Notes: generated from the letters alone by a model not told the origin. A stretch of 37,469 bases of DNA from Phycisphaerae bacterium (GCA_030448225.1 JAUJNJ010000068.1:1-37469), one strand, 5' to 3'. Positions 22,199 to 31,475 are shown, numbered from the stretch's first letter. A program made the numbers and translations.

Positions 22199-25100
22199 TT
22201 AGGTGTTGAAGAAGTCGTTGAACGCCCGCGCCGCCCGTGCCCCAGGCTCGCCCTCCGGATCGAGCTTCTCAAACCGTTCTAGGCATCCGGTCCGTCGCTT
22301 CCCGCCAACGGGCTGCGCGTGGCCGCCGCCGGGGGTCCTTCAGCAACAGTTCCAAACCCACGTCGCCGCGGCGGGGTCGACGGCGAACGTGAGGGTGTGG
22401 ACGCCGAGGGGGAGGTCCGCCGTGATCTCCTTCGCCACCGGGGCCTTGTTGCCGTCGATCCAGAGTTCGAGGCCTTCGGTGGCGTTGACCCTGATGGCGA
22501 TCGTGCCGGGGGCCGTCACGTCGATCTCGGCGCGGGCGTAGGCGATCGGCTTGGCCTTGCCGGGACGCAGGGCCGACGGCGGCAGGACGCCGGAGACCAT
22601 GCCGTACGCCACGCGCCCCACTGCACGGCGCGCCGCCGTCGCCCGCGCCGGCCGCGGAGGCGAGCAGCCGGGTTGGCCGACACCGCGTCGGCGGCGGCCT
22701 CGTCGAGCACGCGCCCGGGGGCGGACGACGTTGGGGCGGTCGGCGGCGTAGGGGCCGGCTTGCCCAACTCGGACAGGAAGCGGATCAGGTCCAGAACTCC
22801 TGCTCGGTCAGCGTGTCGGCCAGGCCGGCGGGCATGAGCGAGCCGCCGTCCTTCTGGCGGCGGACCTGGTCGAGCGGCACGGTGATCGCATCGTGCGTCG
22901 CGTCGCGCAGCACGATCTGCCGGGCGTCCTTGCTCACGCGGATGCCGTTGAAGACGTCGCCGCCCTTGGTCGCGATGATCAGCGACTCGAACCCCTCCTT
23001 GATCGCCTTGTTGGGCACGAGGATCGACTCGACGATGTAGTCGAGCGGCGACGACGCGCCGATCGTGCATGTCCGGCCCGACCGCCGCCCCCGCGCCCGG
23101 CGATCGCGTGACAGCTGTAGCACCCGGCGTCGGCCCGGCGGAACACGTGCTCGCCGCGGGCGGCGTCGCCCCGCTGCTGAACCTTGGCGATGATCGCCCT
23201 CAGCTCGTCGGGCGTCGGCTCCTTGCCGCTGGCGCCGAGGCCGGCGGTGCGCGCGGACGACTTCAGTCAGCCGCGCCGCCCCGCGGCCGCTCGTGTTGAT
23301 GTGCTGCATCGCGAGCTTGGCGGTGTCCGGCGGGATCGTCTTGCCCTTCAGGCCGCGGCCAGCGCGTCGGCGCGCCCTCGCGCTGCGAGAACGCGGCGAT
23401 GAGGACGGACGGATCGGTGCCGGCCGGGGCCGTCGTCAGCACCTCGGCGGCGGCCGGCGGCGTCGGCCGGGTCGAGGCGGGCGAGGCCGGCGACGGCGAC
23501 GAGGCGGGCGTCCGGCGGCAGGTCGCTGCCGGCCACCTTGCGGAGGGCCGCGGCACTGTCGGCCCCGCCGTCGGCGAGCGCGTCGACCGCGGCGGCGCGG
23601 ACCTCGGCGGGCACGTCGGCCCGGCCGGCGATCGCGGCGAACGTGTCGCGCAGTTCGACGGCCCGCCACGCGCCGGCGTAGCGGATGGCCGCGGCGCGGA
23701 CGCTCGGGTCGGCGTGGTCGAACAGGGCCGCGAGGCGATTGGCGTCAACGCCGCTCGGCGCGACGCGCGGGAGAGCGGGAGGCGCGTTCCAGGGCTGCCA
23801 GATGCGCTTGCGGGTGACGGGATCGACGTCGGCGGCCACGGCCGCGTCGTGGACGGCCACGATGTCGGCGGCGTTGCCGACGCTGGCGATGAGGTCGAAC
23901 GTGTCGCCCGCGCTCGGGCGGGAGCGTGCCGTCCTTCAGTTGCTTGATGAGCGTCGCCAGCGCGTCGGCCGACTGCACGGCCTGCAGCGCGCGGCTGAGC
24001 TGGTCGGCCCGCCCGCCGAACGTGAGCCGGCCGGCCTTGAACTCGGGCATCCAGATCGGTTGCAGGTCGTTCGCCGCCTGCACGATCGCGAACTCGAGGA
24101 ACGGGTCGAGCGGCTTCTCGGTCGCGCGCATCGCGATCTCAACCGACTGCGGCGCCCGCACGCGCGCCAGCGCCCGCACCGCTTCCAGCCGCACGCGGGC
24201 GTGGTCGTCTTGAACGGCGGCGGCGAGTAGGTCGGTCGTGTTCGGCAGGCGGTCCTGCCAGTCGGGGATGACGCGCACGGCCGCCGCGCGGGCGCGGCCG
24301 TCCTTGCTCTTGAGCAGTCGGGCCAGCAGCGCCGGCTCGGGGACGTCAAAACCCTGGTGCACCCACAGCGCCTCGAGACGCTGGTGCTCGGCGTCGGCGT
24401 CGTCGCCCTTGATCCCCTTCGTCCACGCCGCCAGCGCGGGCAGCACCTCTTTCGCGCCCCGCGACCGCAGCACCATCTTCGCCTGCTGGCGCGTCCAGTC
24501 CTCGGGGGCCTTGAGTTGCTCCAGAAGCTGCGGCACGGTCGCGCCGACGAGCTTCGGGCGGTCGACGAGCTTGCGATTCTTCGCGCTGATGCGCCAGATC
24601 CGGCCGTGGACCTTGTCGCGGCGCGGGTCGCGGAAGTCGACCTCGCCGTGGTTGATGATCGCGTTGCACCAGTCGGCGACGTAGATCGCGCCGTCGGGGC
24701 CCATCTTCATGTCGATGGGGCGGAAGTAGGGGCTGGTCGAGGTCATCACGTCGGGCATCTGCTTCGACGTGAAGAACCCGCCGGGCTGGTCCTCGACCTT
24801 GAACCGCACGATGCGGTTGGCGCGGAAGTCGGCGGTGACGACGTTGTTCTGCCAGTCGTCGGGCAGGTGGCGGCCGCCCACCATCTCGGCGCCGCAGTAC
24901 TTGGGGCTCGCGGGGTTCAGGCCGTTGATGATCCGCGACAGGTCGCGGTTCTGCTCGTCCTTGGCGTTGCGGAAGACCGCGCCGGGGAACGCGTAGTGCA
25001 CGCCGCCGTCGCCGGCGCCGTCGGTCTGGAAGCCGTTCCCCCAGCGGTCGAACGTGTGGCCCCACCCGTTGACCAGGCCCTGCGTGACGACGTCGAGTTG

Positions 25101-25793
25101 GCCGCTCTCCGGCCGGTAGCGCCACGTGCCGCCGGCGTTGAGCGTGCGGCGGCCGAAGGGCGTCTCGACGTTGCTGTGGATGTAGATCGACTGGTTGAAG
25201 TAGAGCCGGGCGTCGAAGCCCCAGCGGAACGTGTGGATGATGTGGTGCGTGTCCTCGGTGCCGAAGCCGGAGAGGACCACGCGGTAGTCGTCGGCCCGCA
25301 GGTCGCCGTCGCGGTCGATGAAGTGCACGACCTCGGTGCTGTTGGCGACGTACGCCCCGCCGTCGCCCGGCTCGACGCCGGTGGGGATGAGCAACCCCTC
25401 GGCGAACACGGTGGACTTGTCGGCCCGGCCGTCGCCGTCGGCGTCCTCCAGCACGACGATCTTGTCGTCCGGCGCCTCGCCCGGCCGCACCTGCGGGTAG
25501 ACGCTGCTCGACGCGACCCAGAGCCGCCCGGCGGGGTCGAAGTTGATCTGGATCGGCTTGGCCACCATCGGCTCCGACGCGTACAGGTTCACCTCGAACC
25601 CGTCGGCGACCGTGAAGCTGGCCCGTTCGGCCTCGGGCGTGGGCGCGGCGTCCGGCTGCGCCGGCGGCTTCTGCTGCTCGCGCTCCTGACGCTGCGGCGG
25701 CTCCTGCGGCTTGGGCTGCGGCTCCTTCCGCTGCGCCAACGCGAGCGACGCGGTCGACAGCAGCACGGCGGCGATGATGCGAGGGTGATTCAT
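22199..25793 (-). CDS. PVC-type membrane-bound dehydrogenase/heme-binding protein (Piru_Ver type, CxxCH)
   Basis: About 1,195 residues. A signal peptide 'MNHPRIIAAVLLSTASLALA' is followed by a Gln/Pro/Glu-rich spacer (~20-55). The beta-propeller dehydrogenase domain has 'FTVADGFEVNLYASEPMVA', 'INFDPAGRLWVASSSVYPQ', 'DGDGRADKSTVFAEGL' and 'MKMGPDGAIYVADWCNAII'. HEAT-like repeats follow ('RLLKSKDGRARAAAVRVIP'). The C-terminal cytochrome domain has 'ADAGCYSCHAIAG' (CYSCH at 23108-23122) and 'SLMPAGLADTLTEQEFWDL'. The first ~625 residues (to about 23925) are intact; the rest needs about eight shifts and ends 'AARAFNDFFNT' with TAA at 22199. The family (TIGR02604/TIGR02603) is characteristic of Planctomycetes and Verrucomicrobia, and is thought to oxidise sugars in the periplasm. 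Confidence 0.88.
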
Positions 25794-25843
25794 GTGGTAG
25801 GGATCAGGGGTATTCGTGAGTGAGAAGGTGGTTGGGTGGTGGT

Positions 25844-25896
25844 GTGGTCGGGTGGTGGAGTGGGAGTTGTGCTACTCCACCACTCGACCCGACCAC
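25844..25896 (-). terminator. Hairpin abutting the SGNH hydrolase stop codon
   Basis: Arms 25844-25861 and 25874-25896 pair with one 5-nt bulge around a 12-nt loop. The hairpin begins directly after the SGNH stop (25897) and lies upstream of the dehydrogenase start, with no T-tract. It could attenuate read-through or protect the mRNA end. Confidence 0.45.
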
Positions 25897-27173
25897 TCAT
25901 TCCGCGCGCAGCGAGTACGTCGCCGGAACGGGCGCGCGGAGCTTGGCGATCGCGGCTTCCTTCTCGGCGATCGGCTTGTCGAACATCGGGATCTCGACCG
26001 CGTTGCGGCCCTGCTCGCCCTTGCGGAAGCCGAAGATGTACGTCTCGTTCTGCGGGCGGTAGCGGTTGAAGTACTGCACGTTCTTCGACACGATCAGTTG
26101 CCGCAGTTCCTCCAGGCGAGCCGCCGCCGGGTCGCCGGCGTGCGGAAGTTCGAGGCCGGCGGCCCACTGCTCGGCCGACGCGCGGGCGACGGGCTTGTCG
26201 CCGGCCTTCAGCGACCACGTCCCCGGCTTCAGGCCGGTCACCGTCAGCACGCGGGCGATCCGCGGGTCTGCGGCGCGGCCGACGGCCGGCACCGGGGCCA
26301 GTGCCGGGGTCACTTCGATCGATGTCCCCCCGCCGCCGCCGCCGCCGGGCGCGGCGAGCACCCGCGCCGTTGCCCCCTCGCCGCGTGCGGCGGCGGCGCC
26401 GGCGGCGTCGATCGTCAGCGTCCAGCCGCGCGGCGGCAGGCCGAGTTGCGCCTCGATCGCGACGGCCGCCCGCAGGTAGCCGGCGGGCGTGAGGTGGATG
26501 CCGTTGTCGGTCAGCCGTTCGGCGGACGTCGGGCCGGCGGCGGCGGCGGCGGACTCGGGGATCAGGTTGTCGAACAGATTGGCGAACGGCACGCCGCGCT
26601 TCGCGGCGAGTTGGCGTCTCGCGTCGGTGTAGAGCTTCAGGTCGCGGGTGTGCGCGGTCGGGTCCGGGTACGGCGGGCCCAGCGCCTCGTGGCGGATCGG
26701 CGAGATCAGCACGACCCGCGCGCCCGGGGCGGCGGTCGTGGCGCGCATGTCGAGCAGGCGCTCGTACCCCTTCACGAACCCCTCGAGCTCGGCCAGGACC
26801 TCGAAGCTCTCGCGCATGCCGTAGCATACGAACAGCACGGTCGGCTTCACCGCGTCGACGATCTTGCGGAGGCGCCCGAACCCCTCGTCGGGCGCCTCGA
26901 AGTAGGCGCGGGCGTGGCCGAAGACGGTGTCGCCGCTCCAGCCGAGGTTGCGGAACGTGACGTCGCGGTCGGGGAAGCGGGTGGTGAGCAGCAGTTCGAG
27001 GTAGCTGTGAGTCTGCTCGCGCCGAAGAACGTGTTGCCGACGAATGCGACGCGGTCGCCGCCGCGCAGGTCGAACGGCACCTTCGGCGGCGCGTCCTGCG
27101 CGTCGGCGACGGCGGAGGCGGCCAGGACGAACGACAGCGCCCAGGGCGGACGAGACGTGGTGACAAAGGCCAT
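25897..27173 (-). CDS. Secreted SGNH/GDSL-type hydrolase, one frameshift
   Basis: About 425 residues from ATG 27173 with signal peptide 'RPPWALSFVLAASAVADAQ'; an in-frame ATG at 27257 would add 28 residues. Block I reads 'GDRVAFVGNTFFGA', then one shift near 27015 leads to 'EQTHSYLELLLTTRFPDRD' and 'VTFRNLGWSGDTVFGHARA' (block II). Block III is 'VLFVCYGMRESFEVLAEL' and block V 'RLTDNGIHLTPAGYLRAA', with the catalytic Asp/His pair. The usual block I serine is replaced in GNT, and the block III asparagine by arginine. A C-terminal beta-rich domain follows. It sits ~100 nt before the PVC dehydrogenase on the same strand, a pairing that suggests carbohydrate deacylation before oxidation. Confidence 0.75.
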
Positions 27174-27272
27174 TCCTCCGCAGAAGGGTGAGCCGCCGGA
27201 TCGGCTCGACGCGTGGCAAACGGGTCGCCGGGTTCGCTTCGAGCCATCGGACGGCATCGACGCGACGCAGCG

Positions 27273-27300
27273 ATTGTAAGCCTGCCGAAGTCGATGTGAA
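27273..27300 (-). promoter_or_regulatory. Promoter for the SGNH-dehydrogenase genes
   Basis: On the - strand, TTCACA (27300-27295, five of six to TTGACA) and TACAAT (27278-27273, five of six to TATAAT) are separated by 16 nt. This is the best -35/-10 pair I see in the window. Start near 27266, about 90 nt before ATG 27173. Confidence 0.55.
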
Positions 27301-27479
27301 CCCGCGCGACGCGCCCGACCTCGCGAACGGTCGCGGGCAACGGCACGGGGCGCGGCAGACCCGCGATGTCGACGACCCGGGCGGCGGCCCCATCCGCCCG
27401 GTGGCCGCGTCCGAGGAAAAGGCGGGAAACCGGGCGACCCGCCCGCTTCCCGTGAATGGTGCGATGCGGGCGTCGGCGA

Positions 27480-28315
27480 TCAGTCGAAGTCGAACGCGAG
27501 GCGGACGCGGCGGAACAGGCGGCGGAGGCGGGGAACAGGCCCTCCTCCTCCTCGTCGTCGTCGTCCACGACCTCGTCGTCGCCGGTGCCGGGGTCGATCG
27601 TGTCGGTGCCGCCGCCGCCGTAGATCGTGTCGTCGCCCGCGCCGGCGGTGATGCCGTCGTCGCCGGGGCCGCCCTCGATCCAGTTGTTGCCCGCGCCGGC
27701 CTCGATCACGTCGTCGTCGGTGTTGCCGTAGACGAAGTCGGCGTCGCCGAGGTTGACCTCGTCGTCGCCGCCGCCGCCGCGGACGACGTCGCCGCCGAGC
27801 GTGACGACCGTGTCGTCGCCCGCGCCGGCGAAGACGAGGTCGTTGCCCGCGCCCGCCGTTGATCGTGTCGTCGCCGTCGCCGCCGCTGAGGTGGTTGAAC
27901 CCGTCGCCGCCGTCGAGCGTGTCGTCGCCGTCGCCGCCGCGGAGGACGTCGTAGCCGTCGGTGCCGGTGAGGGGTGTCGTCGTCGGCCCCGCCGTCGAGG
28001 ATCGCCAGGACGTCGAGCCGGCCGTTGGCGTCGTCGATCGCCAGCACGTCGTCGCCGGCGCCGCCGCGGACGATGATGCTGCGGAGGTCGTCGAGGTCGA
28101 TCGGCTGGGCGTCGCCGTTGAGCGTGACGATCACGTTATCGCCGCCCGCGTCGAGCCCGACGCGGATCACGTCGGCGCCGTCGGTGCCGTCGACCTCGGC
28201 GACCTGCCCGAACGCGTCGCGGCCGAAGAACGGGTTGAGGTCGACGCCCGCGAAGAGCCGGCGGATCTCCAGCGATTCGACGGGGCCGAACTGCGGCTGG
28301 TTTGGTGTCGCGCAT
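27480..28315 (-). CDS. RTX-like calcium-binding repeat protein with planctomycete N-terminal motif, frameshifted
   Basis: About 275 residues. ATG 28315 has GGAGG at 28324-28328, 8 nt upstream. The N-terminus (after one shift) reads 'QFGPVESLEIRRLFAG', the LExRRL-type motif found at the start of many secreted planctomycete proteins. 'DGADVIRVGLDAGGDNVIV' follows, then RTX nonapeptides: 'RGGAGDDVLAIDDANG', 'GGDGDDTLDGGDG', 'GAGNNWIEGGPGDDGITAG', 'GAGDDTIYGGGGTDTIDPG'. An acidic run DDDDEEEE precedes the end, 'LFRRVRLAFDFD', with TGA at 27480. About four shifts are needed. Each repeat would bind Ca2+ in a parallel beta-roll. Surface or extracellular location is inferred. Confidence 0.75.
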
Positions 28316-28328
28316 TGTCGATTCCTCC

Positions 28329-28367
28329 GGTGCCAGTGTCAGGTGCCAATGTCAGGTGCCAGTGTGG
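28329..28367 (-). repeat. Three tandem 13-nt repeats in the leader of the RTX gene
   Basis: GGTGCCAGTGTCA, GGTGCCAATGTCA and GGTGCCAGTGTGG (+ strand) lie head to tail at 28329-28341, 28342-28354 and 28355-28367. They directly abut the Shine-Dalgarno site of the RTX gene (28324-28328). Confidence 0.75.
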
Positions 28368-28526
28368 GGGATGAGCGGGCCGTACCAACCCCGCCGTTGG
28401 GTCGATTTTATCGGCCGGAGGATTTGTTTCCACGGAATTCCGGCGAGCGCGCCACGCCCCGATCCGCCACCCGCAGCGGGCGCGAGCGCGCGGGAGCGAA
28501 GCCCGAAACCACCCGACTTGCGCCGA

Positions 28527-28556
28527 ATAGCCGCGGGCGGAAGCCCGTCGGTCTTC
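28527..28556 (-). repeat. 30-nt dispersed repeat, copy 2
   Basis: Reverse complement of 12513-12542 with two adjacent mismatches. The core CGGGC-TTCC-GCCCG hairpin is kept. Confidence 0.65.
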
Positions 28557-28627
28557 ATCGTGGGAAGGGTTCTTCCGCCCGCCGCTGTCACGGGCGACCG
28601 GACGCACCTGGCGGAACAGGGGCAACG

Positions 28628-29426
28628 TCAATCCGCGCGATTGTCGAACGCCATCACGTTCACCGGCGACACGCCGTGGCCCTGCCCGGCGCTGAACTGA
28701 ATGGCCGCCGTCTGCAAGCCGTTTCGCCCGCCCCACCGCGTCGATCAGCGGGCGGCCCGTGCGCCAGTTCGGCGGTGATCGCCGCGGCGAACACGCACCC
28801 GCTGCCGTGGCTTCGGCCGGCGGGCAGTTCGTCGGCGGGAAGTCGGCGAAGGCCTTGCCGTCGTGGAAGACGTCGACCGACCGCCCCTCGACGCGCAGCC
28901 CCTTCACGACGGGCTGCGGCCGCCCCGGCGCGTCGGTCAATCGGCGGGCGGCGTCGCGGGCGGCGGCGGGCGTGCGGATCGACCCCGGCCCGAGGCCGCC
29001 AGCACCTCGGCCTCCCGCAGGTTCGGCGTCACGATCGTTGCGACCGGCACAAGCCGCCCGCGGATCGCCGCCACCACCTCCGGCGACACCAGCACGTGCC
29101 CGCTCTTGGCGACCATCACCGGGTCACAGACGTAGGGCCAGGCGGTTGCGGTCGATGCTGTCGCGCACGACCTCGACCACGGCGACGCTCGGCAACATGC
29201 CGGTCTTCGTCGCGTCGACGCCGAGGTCCTGGGCCACCATGTCGATTTGGAGGCGCACGAGGCCGGCGTCGATTTCCGCCACCCGCGCGCCGCGCGTGTC
29301 CTGCGCCGTGACGGCGGTGATCGCCTCAGCGCCGAAGACGCCCAGGACGGTGAACGTCTTAAGGTCGGCCTGAACCCCCGCCCCGCCGCTGGAGTCGGAC
29401 CCGGCGATCGTCAGTCTGGTCTTCAC
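28628..29426 (-). CDS. thiD: Hydroxymethylpyrimidine/phosphomethylpyrimidine kinase, frameshifted
   Basis: About 266 residues when shifts are repaired, the usual ThiD length. It phosphorylates HMP and then HMP-P to HMP-PP in thiamine synthesis. Motifs in order are 'TRLTIAGSDSSGGAGVQA', 'DLKTFTVLGVFGAEAITAV', 'TAQDTRGARVAE', 'DATKTGMLPSVAVVEVV', then after a shift 'YVCDPVMVAKSGHVLVSPE' and 'VTPNLREAEVLAASG'. The C-terminus 'AIQFSAGQGHGVSPVNVMA' carries the GxGHG anion-hole segment and ends 'FDNRAD' at TGA 28628. GTG 29426 is the start and follows a TACAAC box by 8 nt. At least four shifts lie between 29140 and 28700. As thiamine synthesis is normally needed, sequence error is likely. No other thiamine gene is visible. 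Confidence 0.8.
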
Positions 29427-29434
29427 GGCGGCCG

Positions 29435-29440
29435 GTTGTA
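29435..29440 (-). promoter_or_regulatory. -10 box 8 nt from the thiD start (leaderless type)
   Basis: TACAAC on the - strand ends 8 nt before GTG 29426, with no Shine-Dalgarno site in between. Transcription would start at or beside the start codon. Confidence 0.3.
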
Positions 29441-29481
29441 TCGGCCGGGCGGGCGGGGACGCAACGGGCGGAGGGGTGTGA

Positions 29482-29695
29482 TTAGCCACCGATGGGGCAC
29501 CGATGAACACCGATTAGGATCGAGAACCGTGGCGGTGGCGGCACGGACTGAAGAGTCTCACTTAGAACGGGATGTGACTTCCGCGGACGCCGCCGGTGCC
29601 ACGCCAGGTGCCCAGGATGGAAGGGGCAGATCACCCTGCCATTCCGACTTCTTTCGCCTTTCATCGGTGCCAATCGGTGCCCCATCGGTGGCTGA
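29482..29695. repeat. 214-bp element with 35-nt terminal inverted repeats
   Basis: Ends 29482-29516 and 29661-29695 are inverted copies matching at 30 of 35 positions, with a 22-nt run including CCACCGATGGGGCACCGAT in common. The 144-nt interior has no gene. The layout recalls a small non-autonomous (MITE-like) element, but I see no clear target-site duplication. Confidence 0.65.
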
Positions 29696-29757
29696 AACGA
29701 GGGGCCGATCATGCCTTCGCCGCCGATTTCCGCGCCAACTCCCGGCCTCGGTTTTCG

Positions 29758-29763
29758 TACTAT
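29758..29763 (+). promoter_or_regulatory. -10 box 8 nt from the alpha/beta hydrolase start
   Basis: TACTAT ends 8 nt before ATG 29772 and no Shine-Dalgarno site intervenes, so the mRNA would be leaderless or nearly so. Confidence 0.35.
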
Positions 29764-29771
29764 TCAGACGC

Positions 29772-30770
29772 ATGAACGCACACCAACTGATGCTCGCCGC
29801 CGCCCTGTCGCCCCTGTTCGGGGGCGCCGCGCGTGGGGCCGAGCCCAACAACGGATGGACCCCCAAGTTCTTCGCCTACGAGGCCCACTCGAAGATGACG
29901 GTCGCCGAGCGCACGCCGACGGCCGCCCAGGTGGACTGGCGGCAGCGTCCGCCGCAAGTGAGGCGTACGGCCGCCGACCTGAAACCGACGGCCGGTCCCG
30001 CAAAGGCCCGCACCGTCGGCCCGCTCGACATCGTGCACCTGGAGTACGTCGACGCCGAGGGCGACGTCGTGCCCGCGCTGCTGGCGACGCCGGCCGGCAA
30101 GGCCGGCCCGTTCCCGGTCGTGATCGCGACGCACGGGCTGACGAGCAACAAGGCGCAGATCGTGGCGCAGATCGGGCCGGAACTCGCCGAGCGCGGCTTC
30201 GCAGTGCTCGCGCCGGACATGCCCCGCCACGGCGAGCGGCCGGGCGACCCGCGGACGATCCTCGACCGCACGCACCTCGCGCAGAGCTTCCGCCTCGCGC
30301 GCGAGGCCGTGGTCGACGTCCGCCAGTGCATCGACCTCGCCGAGCGCCGCCCCGAGCTCGACACCCGCGCCGGCGTGATCCTCGCCGGCTATTCAATGGG
30401 CTCCTGGATCAATGCGGTCGTCGGCCCGAGCGACCCGCGCGTGAGGGCGATGGTGCTCATGGTGGGCGGCGCCCACGAAATCCCCCCGGCCGCGCTGATG
30501 ATCCCGCAGGTGGCCGCCACCGACCCGCGCCTCGCGCTGCCGCACTTCGCCGGCCGCCCGCTGCTGATGCTCAACGCGACGCAGGACCACGTCGTGACGC
30601 CGGAGATGGGCCGCCGCCTGTTCGCCGCCGCCGCCGAGCCGAAGGAGCAGATCTGGTACGACTGCGGCCACCTGCTGAGCGACGCCGCCTACGCCAAGGC
30701 CGCCGACTGGATCGCCGAGACGGCCGCGAAGCTGTCGGCCGAGGCGGAGCCGGCGAAGAAGGCGGGGTGA
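29772..30770 (+). CDS. Secreted alpha/beta hydrolase (dienelactone hydrolase-like)
   Basis: A 332-residue protein. ATG 29772 was chosen over the long upstream open frame because it opens a signal peptide, 'MNAHQLMLAAALSPLFGGAA', ending before AEP. The fold landmarks are 'PFPVVIATHGLTSNKAQIV' (oxyanion HG at 121-122), 'LAPDMPRHGERPGD', the nucleophile elbow 'GVILAGYSMGSW' with S208, the acid D272 in 'LMLNATQDHVV', and H300 in 'WYDCGHLLS'. All three triad residues are present. It likely hydrolyses an ester in the periplasm; the substrate is not deducible. It is divergent from thiD and monocistronic by appearance. Confidence 0.85.
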   Translation: MNAHQLMLAAALSPLFGGAARGAEPNNGWTPKFFAYEAHSKMTVAERTPTAAQVDWRQRPPQVRRTAADLKPTAGPAKARTVGPLDIVHLEYVDAEGDVVPALLATPAGKAGPFPVVIATHGLTSNKAQIVAQIGPELAERGFAVLAPDMPRHGERPGDPRTILDRTHLAQSFRLAREAVVDVRQCIDLAERRPELDTRAGVILAGYSMGSWINAVVGPSDPRVRAMVLMVGGAHEIPPAALMIPQVAATDPRLALPHFAGRPLLMLNATQDHVVTPEMGRRLFAAAAEPKEQIWYDCGHLLSDAAYAKAADWIAETAAKLSAEAEPAKKAG

Positions 30771-30787
30771 CCGTGGGGGCGCGCCGT

Positions 30788-31120
30788 TCAGAGAAACTCG
30801 ACGTGGCCGATCATCTCGTCAGCGTCGAGCAGTAGATGAACGAGCATTGCGCCGCGGATGAATGTGCCGACGGGAGTGCCCTGCGGGGCGTACACGATGC
30901 CGGCATGTCGCAGCCCGGCGCTGTGGAGCCGCAGAAAGTCGGCATCCTGCGTGACGAGCACCCGCGCCTCTCGTCATGCAAAGGCGAGATGATCGACATC
31001 TGCCGCGCCGAGCATTCCCGCGTCGACGATGGTAATCACGTCCGCCCCTCGCTGACGCAGACCCGCGGCCACCGCAAAGGCGACGTGCTCGTCGGTATAG
31101 AATTTAACCGGTCGCGCCAT
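30788..31120 (-). pseudogene. DUF5615 PIN-like toxin with an in-frame TGA
   Basis: The - strand from ATG 31120 reads 'MARPVKFYTDEHVAFAVAAG' (acidic pair D10/E11) and 'LRQRGADVITIVDAGMLGA', then 'ADVDHLAFA', a TGA at codon 49 (30976-30974), then 'REARVLVTQDADFLRLHSA' and 'GIVYAPQGTPVGTFIRGAM' to a TGA at 30788. Apart from the internal stop it is a full 110-codon DUF5615 (Mut7-C/PIN-like) protein. Its start overlaps the end of the DUF433 gene by 17 nt. DUF433-DUF5615 pairs are widespread and resemble VapBC-type toxin-antitoxin modules; nuclease activity is inferred from the fold. The stop may inactivate the toxin or be a base error. Confidence 0.7.
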
Positions 31121-31442
31121 CGTGGCGATTCAACTCCTGAAGCCGATCCTGCAGTTTTGACGGCGTCTTAGCGCGAAGTTCTGCCGCGAACGCGTCGTCC
31201 TCCGCGATCGATCGATCTACGTCCGCCCGGTGATCGAAGTAGTACGCGAGCGCGGCGTGCACGTCGGCGAGCGTGAGGCCGTAACCAGCTGCGATCTCGT
31301 CCGGTGACATCCCCATCCGCTCGTGCCACACGGCCACTTGCGCGACGGTGATCCGATGCCCCGCGACCCTCGGCTTCCCGCCTCCAACGCCCGGGGCGAC
31401 GTCGATGTGTTCGTCCAGAGTCTTCATCTTCATCCCGTTCAT
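31104..31442 (-). CDS. DUF433 domain protein, antitoxin-like
   Basis: A 112-residue protein. DUF433 is a winged-helix-like domain usually encoded next to DUF5615. Visible core: 'DEHIDVAPGVGGGKPRVAG', 'HRITVAQVAVWHERMGMSP', 'DEIAAGYGLTLADVHAALA', 'YYFDHRADVDRSIAEDDAF'. ATG codons at 31442, 31433 and 31427 are all possible starts; the last two begin MKMKTLDEH. The 3' end overlaps the DUF5615 start by 17 nt, which implies translational coupling and an antitoxin-first order. Its promoter lies back to back with that of the M14 peptidase. DNA binding and autoregulation are inferred. Confidence 0.85.
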   Translation of the reverse strand: MNGMKMKTLDEHIDVAPGVGGGKPRVAGHRITVAQVAVWHERMGMSPDEIAAGYGLTLADVHAALAYYFDHRADVDRSIAEDDAFAAELRAKTPSKLQDRLQELNRHDGATG

Positions 31443-31469
31443 CGTGTGCCGTCGGACTCCGCCTTCGGC

Positions 31470-31475
31470 AGTATA
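31470..31475 (-). promoter_or_regulatory. -10 box for the DUF433-DUF5615 pair
   Basis: TATACT on the - strand lies 27 nt before ATG 31442, so the leader would be about 20 nt. No convincing -35 at 16-18 nt. Confidence 0.3.

Larger units (their letters stand above)
28316..28627. other. Intergenic stretch between ThiD and the RTX gene
   Basis: About 310 nt without a gene. It contains the RTX ribosome site, the tandem 13-nt repeats (28329-28367) and the second copy of the 30-nt hairpin repeat (28527-28556). I see no other feature. Confidence 0.65.
29427..29771. other. Intergenic stretch between divergent thiD and hydrolase genes
   Basis: About 345 nt without a gene. It is mostly taken up by the inverted-repeat element at 29482-29695, with -10 boxes of the two divergent genes at its edges (29435-29440 and 29758-29763). 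Confidence 0.65.

Noticed and set aside
27753..28374. Several + strand frames rich in Val/Ala across the RTX gene
   Set aside because: They arise from the GAC/GTC-rich RTX repeats read antisense; the - strand spells GGxGxDxI nonapeptides.
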